NCBI RefSeq assembly: GCF_000235365.1
Contig: NC_016450.1
Location: forward strand, 1 to 64,000
Direction: 5' to 3'
Source of the DNA: Eremothecium cymbalariae DBVPG#7215
Lineage: Eukaryota > Ascomycota > Saccharomycetes > Saccharomycetales > Saccharomycetaceae
DNA: 64,000 nucleotides
In this document: positions 1 to 9,700 of the stretch, piece after piece
Position numbering within the stretch: position 1 is the first letter of the stretch
Layout of the letters: every line of letters begins with the position of its first letter
Program-made: the position numbers and the translations under genes
The notes under the pieces: model-generated
The model's input: only the letters and a program-made list of their open reading frames with translations
Told to the model about the DNA's origin: nothing
The model's database searches: none

Positions 1-67
1 CCCTGACGAGACCCGTACGCTGCCCCTGAGAGACCCGTACACCTGCTCCCTGAGAGACCCGTACACC
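1..67. repeat. Telomere-like tandem repeat, ~24-bp unit with Rap1-type site
   Basis: Almost three copies of a GC-rich unit lie head to tail: copy 1 at 1-23 (diverged), copy 2 at 24-47, copy 3 from 48 until it breaks off near 67. Copies 2 and 3 share CCCTGAGAGACCCGTACACC. Inside each is AGACCCGTACACC, which differs at one position from the Rap1 consensus ACACCCRTACAYY. The C-rich strand is the top strand, as expected at a left chromosome end. Long telomere units carrying a Rap1 site are known in non-duplicated yeasts (25 bp in Kluyveromyces lactis). The unit also resembles what I remember of Ashbya telomeres. The array is cut by the window edge, so its length is unknown. It could instead be an interstitial relic. 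Confidence 0.7.
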
Positions 68-511
68 ACGTGTGACTCAAGTCCGCCTCCCGAGATCCCA
101 ACGCGCTCGCAAGATCAACCCTTTTAGATATCACGTGCCTACAACCCATTTAACTTATATCCAATGTATTCCTCTACGCTTAATTAAAGACCTTCTCCAT
201 GTGCTTAATTCTCAGCCATGGCTTACATGTTAATATGCATTACTAACATCTATTGATTTAAAGGTAGAAATAAGTTAATTCATTCAATTTCTAATTACGA
301 AATACTAGATTTTTATGTATTCTAAAAGTTACCTTTGACTTCATAATTGGACTTCAAATTACATTTTGAAACATAGACTTCTCTTTAAATTGTTTCACAC
401 GTTAGATTTAGTATTCAATGTAATCTTGTTACTATCGTCATAAACTATGTATAATGTGTATGTGGTATGGAGACTCAGTCTCCGGATCGGTTCTGATTTA
501 AAATACCAAGA
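68..511. other. Short subtelomeric or intergenic stretch
   Basis: No gene is visible. The first ~60 bp are GC-rich and hold a CACGTG (67-72), a Gcn4-type TGACTCA (73-79) and a second CACGTG (132-137). The rest is AT-rich. A 15-bp near-palindrome, GGAGACTCAGTCTCC (7-bp arms around one base), sits at 469-483, 29 bp past the stop codon of the oxidoreductase gene on the minus strand. If the left edge is a telomere, the whole gene-free subtelomere is under 0.5 kb. Confidence 0.55.
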
Positions 512-1561
512 TTAGGCTGCTTGTACCTGAACACTGCTGCCATTTGCCTTTGACGAGTCGAGGAAAGCTGCTACACAGGCCAAGTGGTGAAACACTACTT
601 TTGGTGATCCCTTCACAACCTGTTTGTCACCACTGACTACTGCTTCATAAAAGTTTAGGAATTCCGCATTGACTCCAAAGGATCCTTCTTCTTCAACCTC
701 AAATTCTTCTATTGAGCCGGAATCCTCTAAACTGTCCCCAAGCTGAACGCGGATTTTAGCCTCCACCTTGTTAGAAATATCTAACAAAATAGAGCCCTTG
801 GTCCCATATATCTTCACATAAATCCATTTATTAGTAGCACCGAATGCTGAACCATACGTGAAAGTACCAACTGCACCTGAACGCATCTTCAAAGTAGAAA
901 AAACGGTGTCATCAGCCCCCGATAACTCACGTATTTGCTTTGTTAGAGCAGCTACAGATTCAATTTCGCCCAGTAGTTCTGTCAACAATGCAAGTTGGTG
1001 AACCCCACCATCCGATAAAAAACCTCCTATATGTTCTGGAGTTTGCCTCCATGAAGTTTCCATATACTTGTTATTCTTTACAAAGGGGCCAGTGGAATTG
1101 TAAGTAAATCCTACCACCTCCCCAATGGTTTCCAGCTTACTCTTTACAACATCTATGGAGTTCAAATACAACCAGTTTTCTCCAATTGCAATTGGAACGT
1201 TTGTCGTTTCAGAAATAGCTACTATAGCTCTTGCTTGTTCGAGATTAGCAGCTATAGGCTTTTCTAAAAGTATAGGTTTCCCTGCAGCCACGGCTTTCTC
1301 GACCGCAGTCAAGTTAAATTGGACGGGCAACAGAGCATCTATAAATGTGACATCAGGATCCTGCATCAATTTCTCCACATCATCATACACTTTCTGTTCT
1401 GAAATGCCTGCTGTTACGGCAAATTCAACGGCTTTCTTCTTAGTACGATTACAAGCTGCTACCACCTTGAATTTATCAGGATAGGACTGAAAGGAGGGCA
1501 AGTGCCTATTCTTCGCAAAGATACCGGTACCTAATATACCCACGTTCAAAATCGGATTCAT
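512..1561 (-). CDS. Gfo/Idh/MocA-family NAD(P)-dependent oxidoreductase (YMR315W-like)
   Basis: The 349-residue protein matches S. cerevisiae YMR315W in length and in long stretches. A Rossmann fold opens at residues 7-16 (VGILGTGIFA). The family EKP signature, whose Lys is usually catalytic, lies at 100-102. The C-terminal substrate half carries GGFLSDGGVHQL at 179-190. YMR315W is described as an NADPH-linked oxidoreductase; the substrate is not known and cannot be read here. No targeting signal is seen, so it is probably cytosolic. It is the first gene of the window and the only one besides the SNG1-like gene that lies outside the YNL/YOL gene order. The ATG at 1561 aligns with the family start. 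Confidence 0.9.
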   Translation of the reverse strand: MNPILNVGILGTGIFAKNRHLPSFQSYPDKFKVVAACNRTKKKAVEFAVTAGISEQKVYDDVEKLMQDPDVTFIDALLPVQFNLTAVEKAVAAGKPILLEKPIAANLEQARAIVAISETTNVPIAIGENWLYLNSIDVVKSKLETIGEVVGFTYNSTGPFVKNNKYMETSWRQTPEHIGGFLSDGGVHQLALLTELLGEIESVAALTKQIRELSGADDTVFSTLKMRSGAVGTFTYGSAFGATNKWIYVKIYGTKGSILLDISNKVEAKIRVQLGDSLEDSGSIEEFEVEEEGSFGVNAEFLNFYEAVVSGDKQVVKGSPKVVFHHLACVAAFLDSSKANGSSVQVQAA

Positions 1562-2155
1562 TATGCCTTATCCACTTATAAATTGGTGTAAGATTTCATG
1601 TAACGTAGAGTAATGAGTAGCCGTTGAAATTTAATTTCAGAAAAAGGGCTTGGAAAAGTGAAGCTGAAAAAAAATTCATGTATTTTGCAACAAAATAAAA
1701 AAACTTGCATAGAGTTCATTCAAGTGTTTTGAAGTCAGTGATTGATTGAGCCGAATTTAGACCTTGGGCAACGTTCTAGGATGCATATCTTATATGGATG
1801 AACGAATGCCTGTAGATATAACTTTTCTGTAACACCCTGTCGTTAAAAACCCAACTACACCACATTATCTCTTTAAATGGTTCCATAATTCGTATACTGG
1901 TAATCTCACACATAAAGAATATACCGCTGCAGGCTTACTCCTATCCTAGATAATGTTGGCTTGTCAGCTATATTTGTAGCTAACTTCGAGCTAAATTTAA
2001 ACGACGCTGTCACTGGGGATTGGCCGGGTAACGAACGTTATCCAAAACCATCAACTTTGACATGGAATTTTCCATATGACTTTCAAACACATGTAATTAT
2101 ATAGCGTTAAATTATAGACCTAGTAAAGTGAGGTTAAAGTGTCAGTGAGGTTGAG
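1562..2155. promoter_or_regulatory. Divergent intergenic region, YMR315W-like / DCP1
   Basis: This 594-bp gap is the promoter of both neighbours and holds no gene I can support. A perfect Reb1 core, CGGGTAA, lies at 2025-2031, about 125 bp before the DCP1 start. Reb1 is a general factor that clears nucleosomes. The rest is AT-rich without further recognised sites. Confidence 0.5.
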
Positions 2156-2749
2156 ATGACTGGTTCAAATGATAGTAATGCTATGACGTTAGAGTTATAC
2201 CGCAAGGCTCTTAATTTCAATGTTATCGGGAGGTACGACCATAAGATTAAGCAACTTCTGTTCCACACTCCGCATGCTTCAGTATATAAATGGGACTCCA
2301 ATGAGAGCAAATGGAATAAGCTAGAGTACCAGGGAGTATTAGCGATATATCTTCGAGACATCACTGATGGTACAGATTTCCCCTCAACACAGCATGAGCA
2401 GCAGCAGGAGCTACATTCAGGCTCTGAGCAGAAGAGTAATGGGGTTCTTACTGGGCGGGATATCTATAATTATGCGCTGATAGTGTTGAACAGGATGAAT
2501 CCTGACAATTTTTCTATTGCAATTGCACCAAATAGCGTTGTGAACAAGCGCAAACTGTTTGCACCACAAGACGATATTCAGCAGCCGTTGGAACCTATGG
2601 GTGTAGAAGTAAAGGATGACTTGGTTATCATCAAAAATCTAAGGAAGGATGTATATGGTATTTGGATACACACACCTGCTGATAGACAGAATATCTACGA
2701 TTTACTGAAATACCTGTTGGAAAACGAGCCGAAGGATTCCTTTGCTTAA
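2156..2749 (+). CDS. DCP1: mRNA-decapping enzyme subunit Dcp1
   Basis: Dcp1 is the EVH1-domain activator of the Dcp2 decapping hydrolase, acting in 5'-to-3' mRNA decay in the cytoplasm and P-bodies. The 197-residue product keeps the yeast Dcp1 blocks: RKALNFNVIGRYD near the N-terminus, QLLFHTPHASVYKW and LEYQGVLAIYLRD, then ISIYNYA-like and NRMNPDNFS segments, and the exact C-terminal ending ENEPKDSFA. It is shorter than the 231-residue S. cerevisiae protein because the variable Asn/Ser-rich loop after the ~60th residue is reduced. The ATG at 2156 aligns with the known start. It is convergent with SPT20, as in S. cerevisiae (YOL149W/YOL148C). Confidence 0.97.
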   Translation: MTGSNDSNAMTLELYRKALNFNVIGRYDHKIKQLLFHTPHASVYKWDSNESKWNKLEYQGVLAIYLRDITDGTDFPSTQHEQQQELHSGSEQKSNGVLTGRDIYNYALIVLNRMNPDNFSIAIAPNSVVNKRKLFAPQDDIQQPLEPMGVEVKDDLVIIKNLRKDVYGIWIHTPADRQNIYDLLKYLLENEPKDSFA

Positions 2750-2837
2750 AAGATATATATCATATACATTATTACATTCTTTTTTAGTATATAAGATGTA
2801 ATTCCCGTTTCAAATCAAGCCTGGATTTACTGTGAAT

Positions 2838-4700
2838 TCAATTGGCAGCTGAGCCGCCTGGAACGGCAGCAGTGGTGTTACTAGCCTGTTTCTTAGTAGT
2901 CCTTTTCTTGGCGACAGAGCCCCCTTCTCCCATTGCCTTTTTAGTTGTCTTTCGTTGTCTTTTGGGTTTTGCCTTTTCTTCTCCTTCAGCAGTGGCAGTT
3001 CGTTTTCCATTTGGCAGAGCCGCAGCATTGCCTGAGTTGTTTCTTGCCATTGATTGTGCAGCTTGTTGGGACCCACTCGGATTTTTCTGCTGTTTTATTT
3101 GTTGAACAGTCAATGGTACGGACATTGAAATCCTCTGGTTATAGCCAGCCGGTGATACCGCAGCATTCATCGCCTGCTGCTTCTTCTTTTCTTTATTTAA
3201 TCGGAACTGCTCCACGAACTTTAACCTACTGAATTGGTTGTTCTCATTGTTTACATTTGAACCAACGACGGCGGCAGCCGCCACTGCAGCCGCTGCCACT
3301 GAGTTACTACCTGAAACGCTACCGCCTGATCCTGTGGAGCTACTACCTTTAGCCGAGTTACCTGTAATTCCCAGCAGTTCCGCTCTTTTGGCCAAGGATG
3401 CGGCTAGAGTAGCGGTGGTAGTAGTTGTAGTTCTGCCACTCATTATCAACATCATTTGTTCATAGGCAGAGGAATGTTCTGGTAACTCTTCATGCTGCTC
3501 GATATGGCCTATCACTCCTTTTGAACTTGCGGCCGTGCTCAACTCACGGTGCGGATATATGCAAGCCTGAGTCTTCTCATCCCACTTCGGCTTCAGAAAT
3601 TCGTCACTATTCATCTTATCCACATGCTCAAATGGATTCAAATTGGTTTCCAATCGCAAGTTACGCTTTGTGATTGCTAATATTTCTGCTTCAAGTTGTT
3701 GATAAACGGAATCAGAAAATCGCGTGTGGTCTGCCCAAGATAGCATGTCATAATACCGTGTTAAATCATTGGGTTTTAACAAAGTACGATACATTCTTGG
3801 CCTCTTAAGAGTCGTCAGCCTGTCCTTTGCGGTTCCAGTAGTGGCTTCCTTTGCAGAATTATCTCCTTTTACCTGGCTCTGTGGAGACTCAGATTCTGTG
3901 TTCGTCTGCTGCTTGGCTTGGTCTACGGGCGGTGATCCGGGTACACTGGTACTTACCTGAGCACCTTGGTTGGATAAATGCTGCTTTTGCTGGATGTTTC
4001 GCTGTTGCTGTGGACCCTGTTGTGATTGCTGCTGCTGCTGTGAAGTGCCCTGCCCTGCCTGCGGCTGTTTTACATCAACAGTATTGGTATGGTCATAGAC
4101 CTGAAGAATCAAACAACCCTCATAAAACTGTATATTACAATCACGAAGTACCTCCACTATTGCGTCTGGAATCATACCTCGCGCCACGTACTCCAGAAAT
4201 TCCTTCAACGTCTCATTGTTCTTATTCAAAATAAGACCCTCGCTGGTACCTTGCGGTGTTCTCTGATGCTGCTGCAGTCGAGTGTTGGCAGGAGCACATA
4301 TCTTGTAATTATTTTCGTATATATGGAATTCGAAACTTGGCTTGAACTGTTCGTATTTCTTCAGAATAGCATCGGTATCTTCGGTAAACTGATACAACCT
4401 CTTTGGTTTTCTATTCAACGTGGTCAGGAGCTGAAAGATCTGCTGCTCAAAATTCTGCTGCTGCTGCTGTTGTTGTCTCAACCTTTGCTGCAGTAGCAAG
4501 CGCTGTTGAACTTGTTGATTCGCCGCCGCCTGTGCAGCCATTGTAGCTTGCTGTTGTTGTATAGTGCTGAGAGGGTTTACATTTCCAGATGCTGGACCAA
4601 CATTGACAGAGTTACTAGGCGGTCTCTTAACGGCTCCATATAAACTGTTCGCGGTTCCCTGATTATTCACCGGTATCCCCAAACTGGATCTATTATTCAT
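2838..4700 (-). CDS. SPT20: SAGA complex subunit Spt20 (Ada5)
   Basis: Spt20 is the structural subunit that holds the SAGA histone acetyltransferase coactivator together in the nucleus. The 620-residue protein (604 in S. cerevisiae) begins with a Gln-rich stretch (about 47-85), followed by the conserved Spt20 domain (about 115-205) with FEFHIYENNYKICAP and NIQFYEGCLILQVYDH. A second Gln-rich run follows, then a conserved block with RPRMYRTLLKPNDLTRYYDMLS. The tail is low-complexity: Thr, Ser/Gly and Ala runs, then Lys/Arg-rich sequence that may act in nuclear import or DNA contact. The ATG at 4700 is the first in frame. It is syntenic with YOL148C. Confidence 0.95.
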   Translation of the reverse strand: MNNRSSLGIPVNNQGTANSLYGAVKRPPSNSVNVGPASGNVNPLSTIQQQQATMAAQAAANQQVQQRLLLQQRLRQQQQQQQNFEQQIFQLLTTLNRKPKRLYQFTEDTDAILKKYEQFKPSFEFHIYENNYKICAPANTRLQQHQRTPQGTSEGLILNKNNETLKEFLEYVARGMIPDAIVEVLRDCNIQFYEGCLILQVYDHTNTVDVKQPQAGQGTSQQQQQSQQGPQQQRNIQQKQHLSNQGAQVSTSVPGSPPVDQAKQQTNTESESPQSQVKGDNSAKEATTGTAKDRLTTLKRPRMYRTLLKPNDLTRYYDMLSWADHTRFSDSVYQQLEAEILAITKRNLRLETNLNPFEHVDKMNSDEFLKPKWDEKTQACIYPHRELSTAASSKGVIGHIEQHEELPEHSSAYEQMMLIMSGRTTTTTTATLAASLAKRAELLGITGNSAKGSSSTGSGGSVSGSNSVAAAAVAAAAVVGSNVNNENNQFSRLKFVEQFRLNKEKKKQQAMNAAVSPAGYNQRISMSVPLTVQQIKQQKNPSGSQQAAQSMARNNSGNAAALPNGKRTATAEGEEKAKPKRQRKTTKKAMGEGGSVAKKRTTKKQASNTTAAVPGGSAAN

Positions 4701-5055
4701 TACTCTAATTCGTCCTTATCCTTTACAACTATGCGTGCTTTTGGCTGGTGAAGATTTGGTTAAACAAGTCTTGGTGTACCAATATTGTCCAAATTTTTGC
4801 CAGCTGAAATGAAATAGACCAACATTTAGGGAAACCAAAGAGATGGCAGTCGTTCAATAAGTAGAAGAGAAACTAACAGCATTGCACTTGGTGTAACTTA
4901 TGATCATACGTATTATATTTAAATAAGAATAGAGATGTATAATAAACAAACACACACACATACAAAACAAAAATATATATTCGAGGTTGTAATCACACAC
5001 ACATACACACACTCAAAAAAAAACGCCAACAAACAGCACAGCTGCCAAATCGTCA
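4701..5055. other. Promoter of SPT20 and 3' region of PEX11 with CA repeats
   Basis: Both flanking genes are on the minus strand, so the 4701 side is the SPT20 promoter and the 5055 side is the PEX11 3' region. Two short CA-type microsatellites (about 4947-4962 and 4992-5013) fall in the likely PEX11 3' untranslated region. No ORF here is credible. Confidence 0.5.
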
Positions 5056-5751
5056 TTACTTGGTGGCCTTCCACAAATCTTGGAGACCGAACAAGGAGGT
5101 TGCCACACCAGCAAGACCTATAGAGCCGTCCTGAGAGTCCAAATAGCCCAGGTTATTCAGAACGATGTACATATCCAAGAAGTCCCACACGAGCTTTCTT
5201 GCCGCCTTGAATCTCTCCTGGTAAGAGGCTTCCAATAGGGCTTGATCTTTCTCTTCAGAGCCAGCTTCGGCTATAGACACAATCCGCTTCTGGGCCATCT
5301 CAATGTTACGCAGGCCGCCAATAATCCCGGCCACCAGTCCGCCTAGCCACATCCAGTTAGTCCAGCGAGGCACACTTTTGCCAGTCAGCGGCGTTACGGG
5401 AATCACCTTGATAATACGCAACAAATTAACCTGATCCAAAGCCAAATAGGCAGCACTGAACAAGTTCCTCACCACATTCGCCCAGCGCAATATCTCATCC
5501 GGCCCTATCTTATTGTCGTAAAACTTAGCAGCCAGCTGGATATGATTCAATGGCTTCAAAAACCTCAACAACTTCCTAGTAGTGGTAAACTGTGCCTGCA
5601 GCTGGCGGGCAAGAATAGACTTGTACTGAAACCCTAAAAACCTGCACAAATACTGCAACAAACGCAGAGCCTTCTCTCTTCCAGCCGTAGTATCCAAAAA
5701 GTGAATTAACTTTGTAATGCTGGGATGGTAAACCACGCTATCACAGACCAT
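5056..5751 (-). CDS. PEX11: Peroxisomal membrane protein Pex11
   Basis: Pex11 is the abundant peroxisomal membrane protein that elongates and divides peroxisomes and is needed for medium-chain fatty-acid oxidation. The 231-residue product (236 in S. cerevisiae) keeps the amphipathic N-terminal region MVCDSVVYHPS, then AGREKALRLLQYLCRFL, ARQLQAQFTTTRKLLRFLKPLNHIQ and DQVNLLRIIKVIPVT. It ends NNLGYLDSQ and FGLQDLWKATK like its relatives. The start ATG at 5751 aligns with YOL147C. The promoter is shared divergently with PSF3 and carries a CGG-N14-CCG inverted repeat described separately. Confidence 0.96.
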   Translation of the reverse strand: MVCDSVVYHPSITKLIHFLDTTAGREKALRLLQYLCRFLGFQYKSILARQLQAQFTTTRKLLRFLKPLNHIQLAAKFYDNKIGPDEILRWANVVRNLFSAAYLALDQVNLLRIIKVIPVTPLTGKSVPRWTNWMWLGGLVAGIIGGLRNIEMAQKRIVSIAEAGSEEKDQALLEASYQERFKAARKLVWDFLDMYIVLNNLGYLDSQDGSIGLAGVATSLFGLQDLWKATK

Positions 5752-6127
5752 CGCAAATTCTCTTTTTCTTCAAGCAAACACTAAGATATCCAATTAAAAG
5801 CCTGAGTGGTCCTGACAAGTAACAATTAGCAATGAAGACGGCTGTTTCATTATCTTAGAACACTTATAACTATACATATCCGTTCGACAACATTTTTATA
5901 TAGCTTCGGTTTTTTTTTTGGTTCCGAAGCAAACTTATAGAGGCGGATGAACGGATTGGAGAAAGATGAAAGAGTAAGCAGAAGAGAGACAGCAGAACTC
6001 GCTATTTAAACTGCTTGGGAGGGTCAAAACTAGGCATCCAGAGGTGTTTCTGAAGTGAGGATAGAGCTACAGGGGCATTGTGCGTGGCCATTTAAATCTA
6101 TTCTTTATATATAAGAGCAGGTGCGGT
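5752..6127. promoter_or_regulatory. Divergent promoter PEX11/PSF3
   Basis: The 376-bp region separates the two start codons. A perfect 7-bp inverted repeat, GCTTCGG at 5903-5909 and CCGAAGC at 5924-5930, encloses a T-rich 14-bp spacer. The inner triplets give CGG-N14-CCG, the arrangement used by Zn2Cys6 factors. The oleate response element of PEX genes is CGG-N15-18-CCG, so this is one base short and lacks the TNA element. No other gene is seen. Confidence 0.45.
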
Positions 6128-6688
6128 ATGGGGTACTACGATGTGGATGAGATATTGGCAGCAGGGACCAAGTTTTCGTGTAAATTCAATTACGACATTC
6201 CTGGGCTAGGGTATTTGGAAGGGAATCCTGGGAGACAGTTGAATAAGAATGCGAAGATTGAGTTGCCCTTATGGTTAGCTAGTGTATTGGCTATTGTAAC
6301 AGGGGACCAAGAGCATGATGATGAAGAAGCGTTACCATTTGTACAGTTTTTATCCCCAGAGATGTTTTCTTCCAAAGTGGTTAATGCGATTAAATCCGAC
6401 GCCCCAACTTTGGACGTGCACTCTATTAGTGGACAGTTCTACACCCTTGGGATCAAGTGGGCGACGTTATTTTCAGATGTGGAATTGGCAGGTGTGATCA
6501 ATAAGATGTTATTGGAGAGGGCACTTGAAATTAACAGGCATGCAAGTAGTGTGTCTGTTGATGCCGGGGTTGCGCCTTCTGATTCTACGGGGACGTTGCT
6601 TATGACGTTGGATGAGTTTGAGAAGAAGCTGTATAAGGAGACGCACGATACTTACAGGGATGCCAAACTGTGGCTTTCGCGGAGATGA
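6128..6688 (+). CDS. PSF3: GINS complex subunit Psf3
   Basis: Psf3 is one of four GINS subunits. GINS joins Cdc45 and Mcm2-7 to form the replicative helicase in the nucleus. The 186-residue product begins MGYYDVDEILAAGTKF and continues YDIPGLGYLEGNPGRQL, close to the S. cerevisiae N-terminus. This fixes the start at the ATG at 6128, although the frame stays open upstream with no ATG. The acidic stretch after residue 60 precedes the helical Sld5/Psf domain, with LPLWLASVLAIV, SPEMFSSKV and IKWATLFSDVEL. It is syntenic with YOL146W. Confidence 0.95.
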   Translation: MGYYDVDEILAAGTKFSCKFNYDIPGLGYLEGNPGRQLNKNAKIELPLWLASVLAIVTGDQEHDDEEALPFVQFLSPEMFSSKVVNAIKSDAPTLDVHSISGQFYTLGIKWATLFSDVELAGVINKMLLERALEINRHASSVSVDAGVAPSDSTGTLLMTLDEFEKKLYKETHDTYRDAKLWLSRR

Positions 6689-6769
6689 TCGAGAGAGTTG
6701 TTTATAATATTTATTGTACATCTAGCAGCATTATTTATTTATGTATTATATTATCTAATATAAGCGAAA

Positions 6770-9700
6770 TTATTCGTCGTATTGTTCGTTGTTGTTGTCG
6801 TCGTCGTCATCTTGGTGGTGGTGGTCGCCCTTCTCCTCCTTTTTGATGTTATCAGACTCTGCGTCGAGGTCCACGTCGCTATTAGTGGATTTGACGGTTT
6901 CGACTGCTGAATCCTCTTCATCGCTTGTGTTGACGAATTCTTCGGAGATGGCGGATTTCTTGCCACGGTTAGGCTTTAGTTTTTCGTCTTCATTTGGAGC
7001 CCCGTCGAGGTCTTCATCTTCAGGATCAGAAACGATAGCTTTTTTGGATTTTCTTCTCCGTTTGGTGGGGACGCTCTCTTCATCAACGTCTGTAGTAGTC
7101 TTTGTTCTCTTGGCTCTCTTGGTGGGTTTCTTTTTCTTAGCCTTGGTTTTCTTTTCTGCACCTTCCTCCTCATCGGCGAATTCACTGTCACTTGGCGGTA
7201 GGTTGGAATCATCCATAAAGTCTTCTATGGTTGCTCGCTCCTCCATGAGCCTCTGAGCCTCCTCTTGTAGCCTTTTGAACTGTTCAGTTTGTTTTTCCCT
7301 TTTAATTCTTTCCTCTTCTTCGAGCTTCCTGAGCCGTTCTCTTTCCCTCTGTTCTTCTTCTTCCATCAACTTCTTAGCGTTTGCAAGTTTCATATCTTTC
7401 TTCTCTTCGTATTCCTTTTGCTCCTTTATACAACGTTCAAGTGCTCCCTTCATGGTGCCTTCTCCTAGCTGAATACGCTGCTGAATTTCCTCCCCGGAGT
7501 CTAAAACAGAGTGTGAATTGCTAAATTTCTTAAGGAGATTAACTGCTTCATCTAGATCGACTAAAGATTGTTCTAGTTGTGCAAGTGTTCTATCCCTTGG
7601 ACCTGCTCTTCTTAGAACTTCTGCAATTTGAAATTCAATGAACGCGACATTGAACATCAAACTGTAAACAAACTTACTCTCAGGTGTATTAGTTTCTAGT
7701 TGCAAGGCTTCCTTGGTGTATTGCAAAGCCTTCTGGAAACAAGCTAACGATTTTTCTTTCAATCCACGAGAATACCAAGCAAATGCGAGCAAATTTAATA
7801 CCGTAGATTTGTGGCCAATATTTTCAAACCGACTCAATGTTATCTCATAGTTTTCAATTGATTTTACAAAATCCTTCATCTCCAACAAACAATGTGCTAG
7901 ATTTAGATGAACGTCTTCGTTATCTAAAGAATCCCTTACCTTACGCAGAATTTCCAAGGCCTGGCCGAACCTCTTGCTGTCAGCAAAGATGATAGCCAAT
8001 CCTTGAGCTGCAAATATGTTCAGTGGGTCTATCTGTAGAACCTTTTGAAACAATTGTACAGCTTTTAGAAAAGATTGCTTAGATTTATCTTGTTCCTTTT
8101 GACTTGAAGATTTTTTAGTATCTCTAGCTATAGTAACATATTGATTAGCCAGGGATATCAACGCATACAAGTCATGTGAGTCATACTTTGTTAAAGTTTC
8201 CCTATTGTGTTTAGTTTCCCTGTCCTCTCCATTTGCATCGTTCTTTTCTCTGGATACGTTTTTGAGATACCAGCTGTAGAAGGAACGCACTTCTAAATCT
8301 GAATCATTTTGTTCCAACAGTTCTTCTAAATCCGTCGCAAATTTATCTTCCTTATCTTCCAGATATTTCAAAAATATAGACCTAATTTTCGCTTGCACAT
8401 AACCTGGATGTTCTGATAGGATTTGTTGATATAAAGACATAGACTTTTCAGGATCTTCCGATTCAGCTGCGCGAGCAATGTTATATTTCACAGTCGTTTC
8501 AGATATGTTTTTATGGTTAGTGCTAGAAATAGCATCAAAGGCCTCTTGAAAGTATTTTCGAGCACTTTTAATGTCTCCGTTAATGAAATGGAAACAGCCC
8601 AAATTATTTGAAATTTCCAAAGATATATCTTCTAAACCCGAATATTTCCATTGGTCTACAGCCTTTGAGAGATACTGAAGGGATTGCTTATACTGCGTTT
8701 GAAGCTCATAAAGTTCAGACAGTACCAGATATGCCTTGACGGCAACTAGTTGATTTTTCTTTGCAGTTGTTAGCTTAATATATTTTTCCAAAAAGTTGAT
8801 AGATTTCCCCACCAATGAAGATTTTTCCTTGGCTGAAAGCTTAGAAAATTGATTATCAAAACATTTCGCTGAATATAACAAGCCCAAAATATAATTAAGT
8901 TCTTGAATACTTTCTTGAGTCTTGTAAATGTTTTCAAATGTCAGGATACTTTCTTCAAATAATTTGTTCTGAAGTTGAGATTGACCTAGACCAAACTTCG
9001 CTAACAAATTGTCCTCATTTCGCCTTAATGATTCTTGAAACATAGAAAACGCCCTTCTAAAGTCACTTTTTGCATAATAAGCTCTACCACACCAAAAAGC
9101 TGAATCAGATAATATAGTATTAGCTACCAACGGAGCCCATTGTGATATCTTCTTTTCATAGATGGCGATCACATTGTCATAATTACCTGTTAAGTAATAA
9201 TAGAATTGTAAAAGAACTAGAAGCACTGGGGTTTCTCTATTTTCAACAAATATATTTTTCAAATCTGATAAAACGTCTGTAAATTGGTCTACAAACTGTT
9301 GGTCATTTTCAGAAACGGTTAAAGCATTACGAAAATTTCCCAACATAACCAGGATTCTAGCAGTTCGATTTTTGTGATTTAACTGTAACGCCCTTTCCCA
9401 AGATTTAATAGCCATTGAGGAGTCCTTTAATTGCCAGAAACATAAACCAATCCCAATACGTGGATCAGGGTCTAACGTCGGGTCCAAAACCAACAACTCT
9501 TGAAATAATCTCAAAGAGGCCGCATAATTCTTCTTCTGATACAACAGCTTAGCCCGCATTAATAGAAACAAAACATTCAACCTGGAAGGCTTTCCCTGCC
9601 TCTTATCGTCCTCTTGCCCCTTTTTGATAAAAATATCAGCTGTTTCCAAAGCTTTATCGTAAAAATTTCTCTGGTAATACAAATCAACAGTTGCCAACAT

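Noticed and set aside
2..126. Open frame through the left-edge repeats encoding 8-residue repeats
   Set aside because: It is short, has no start in the window, and is explained better by the telomere-like 24-bp unit, which is a multiple of three.
5892..5930. Oleate response element before PEX11
   Set aside because: The spacing is 14 rather than 15-18 and the TNA element is missing, so only a Zn2Cys6-like inverted repeat is claimed.
6080..6127. N-terminal extension of PSF3
   Set aside because: The extension begins with GTG and is not found in relatives. The ATG at 6128 aligns with the family. The same reasoning trims LEM3, KRE1, PFS2, PFK27, EMW1, SKP2, FIG4, PFA3 and ATP11 to their first ATG.
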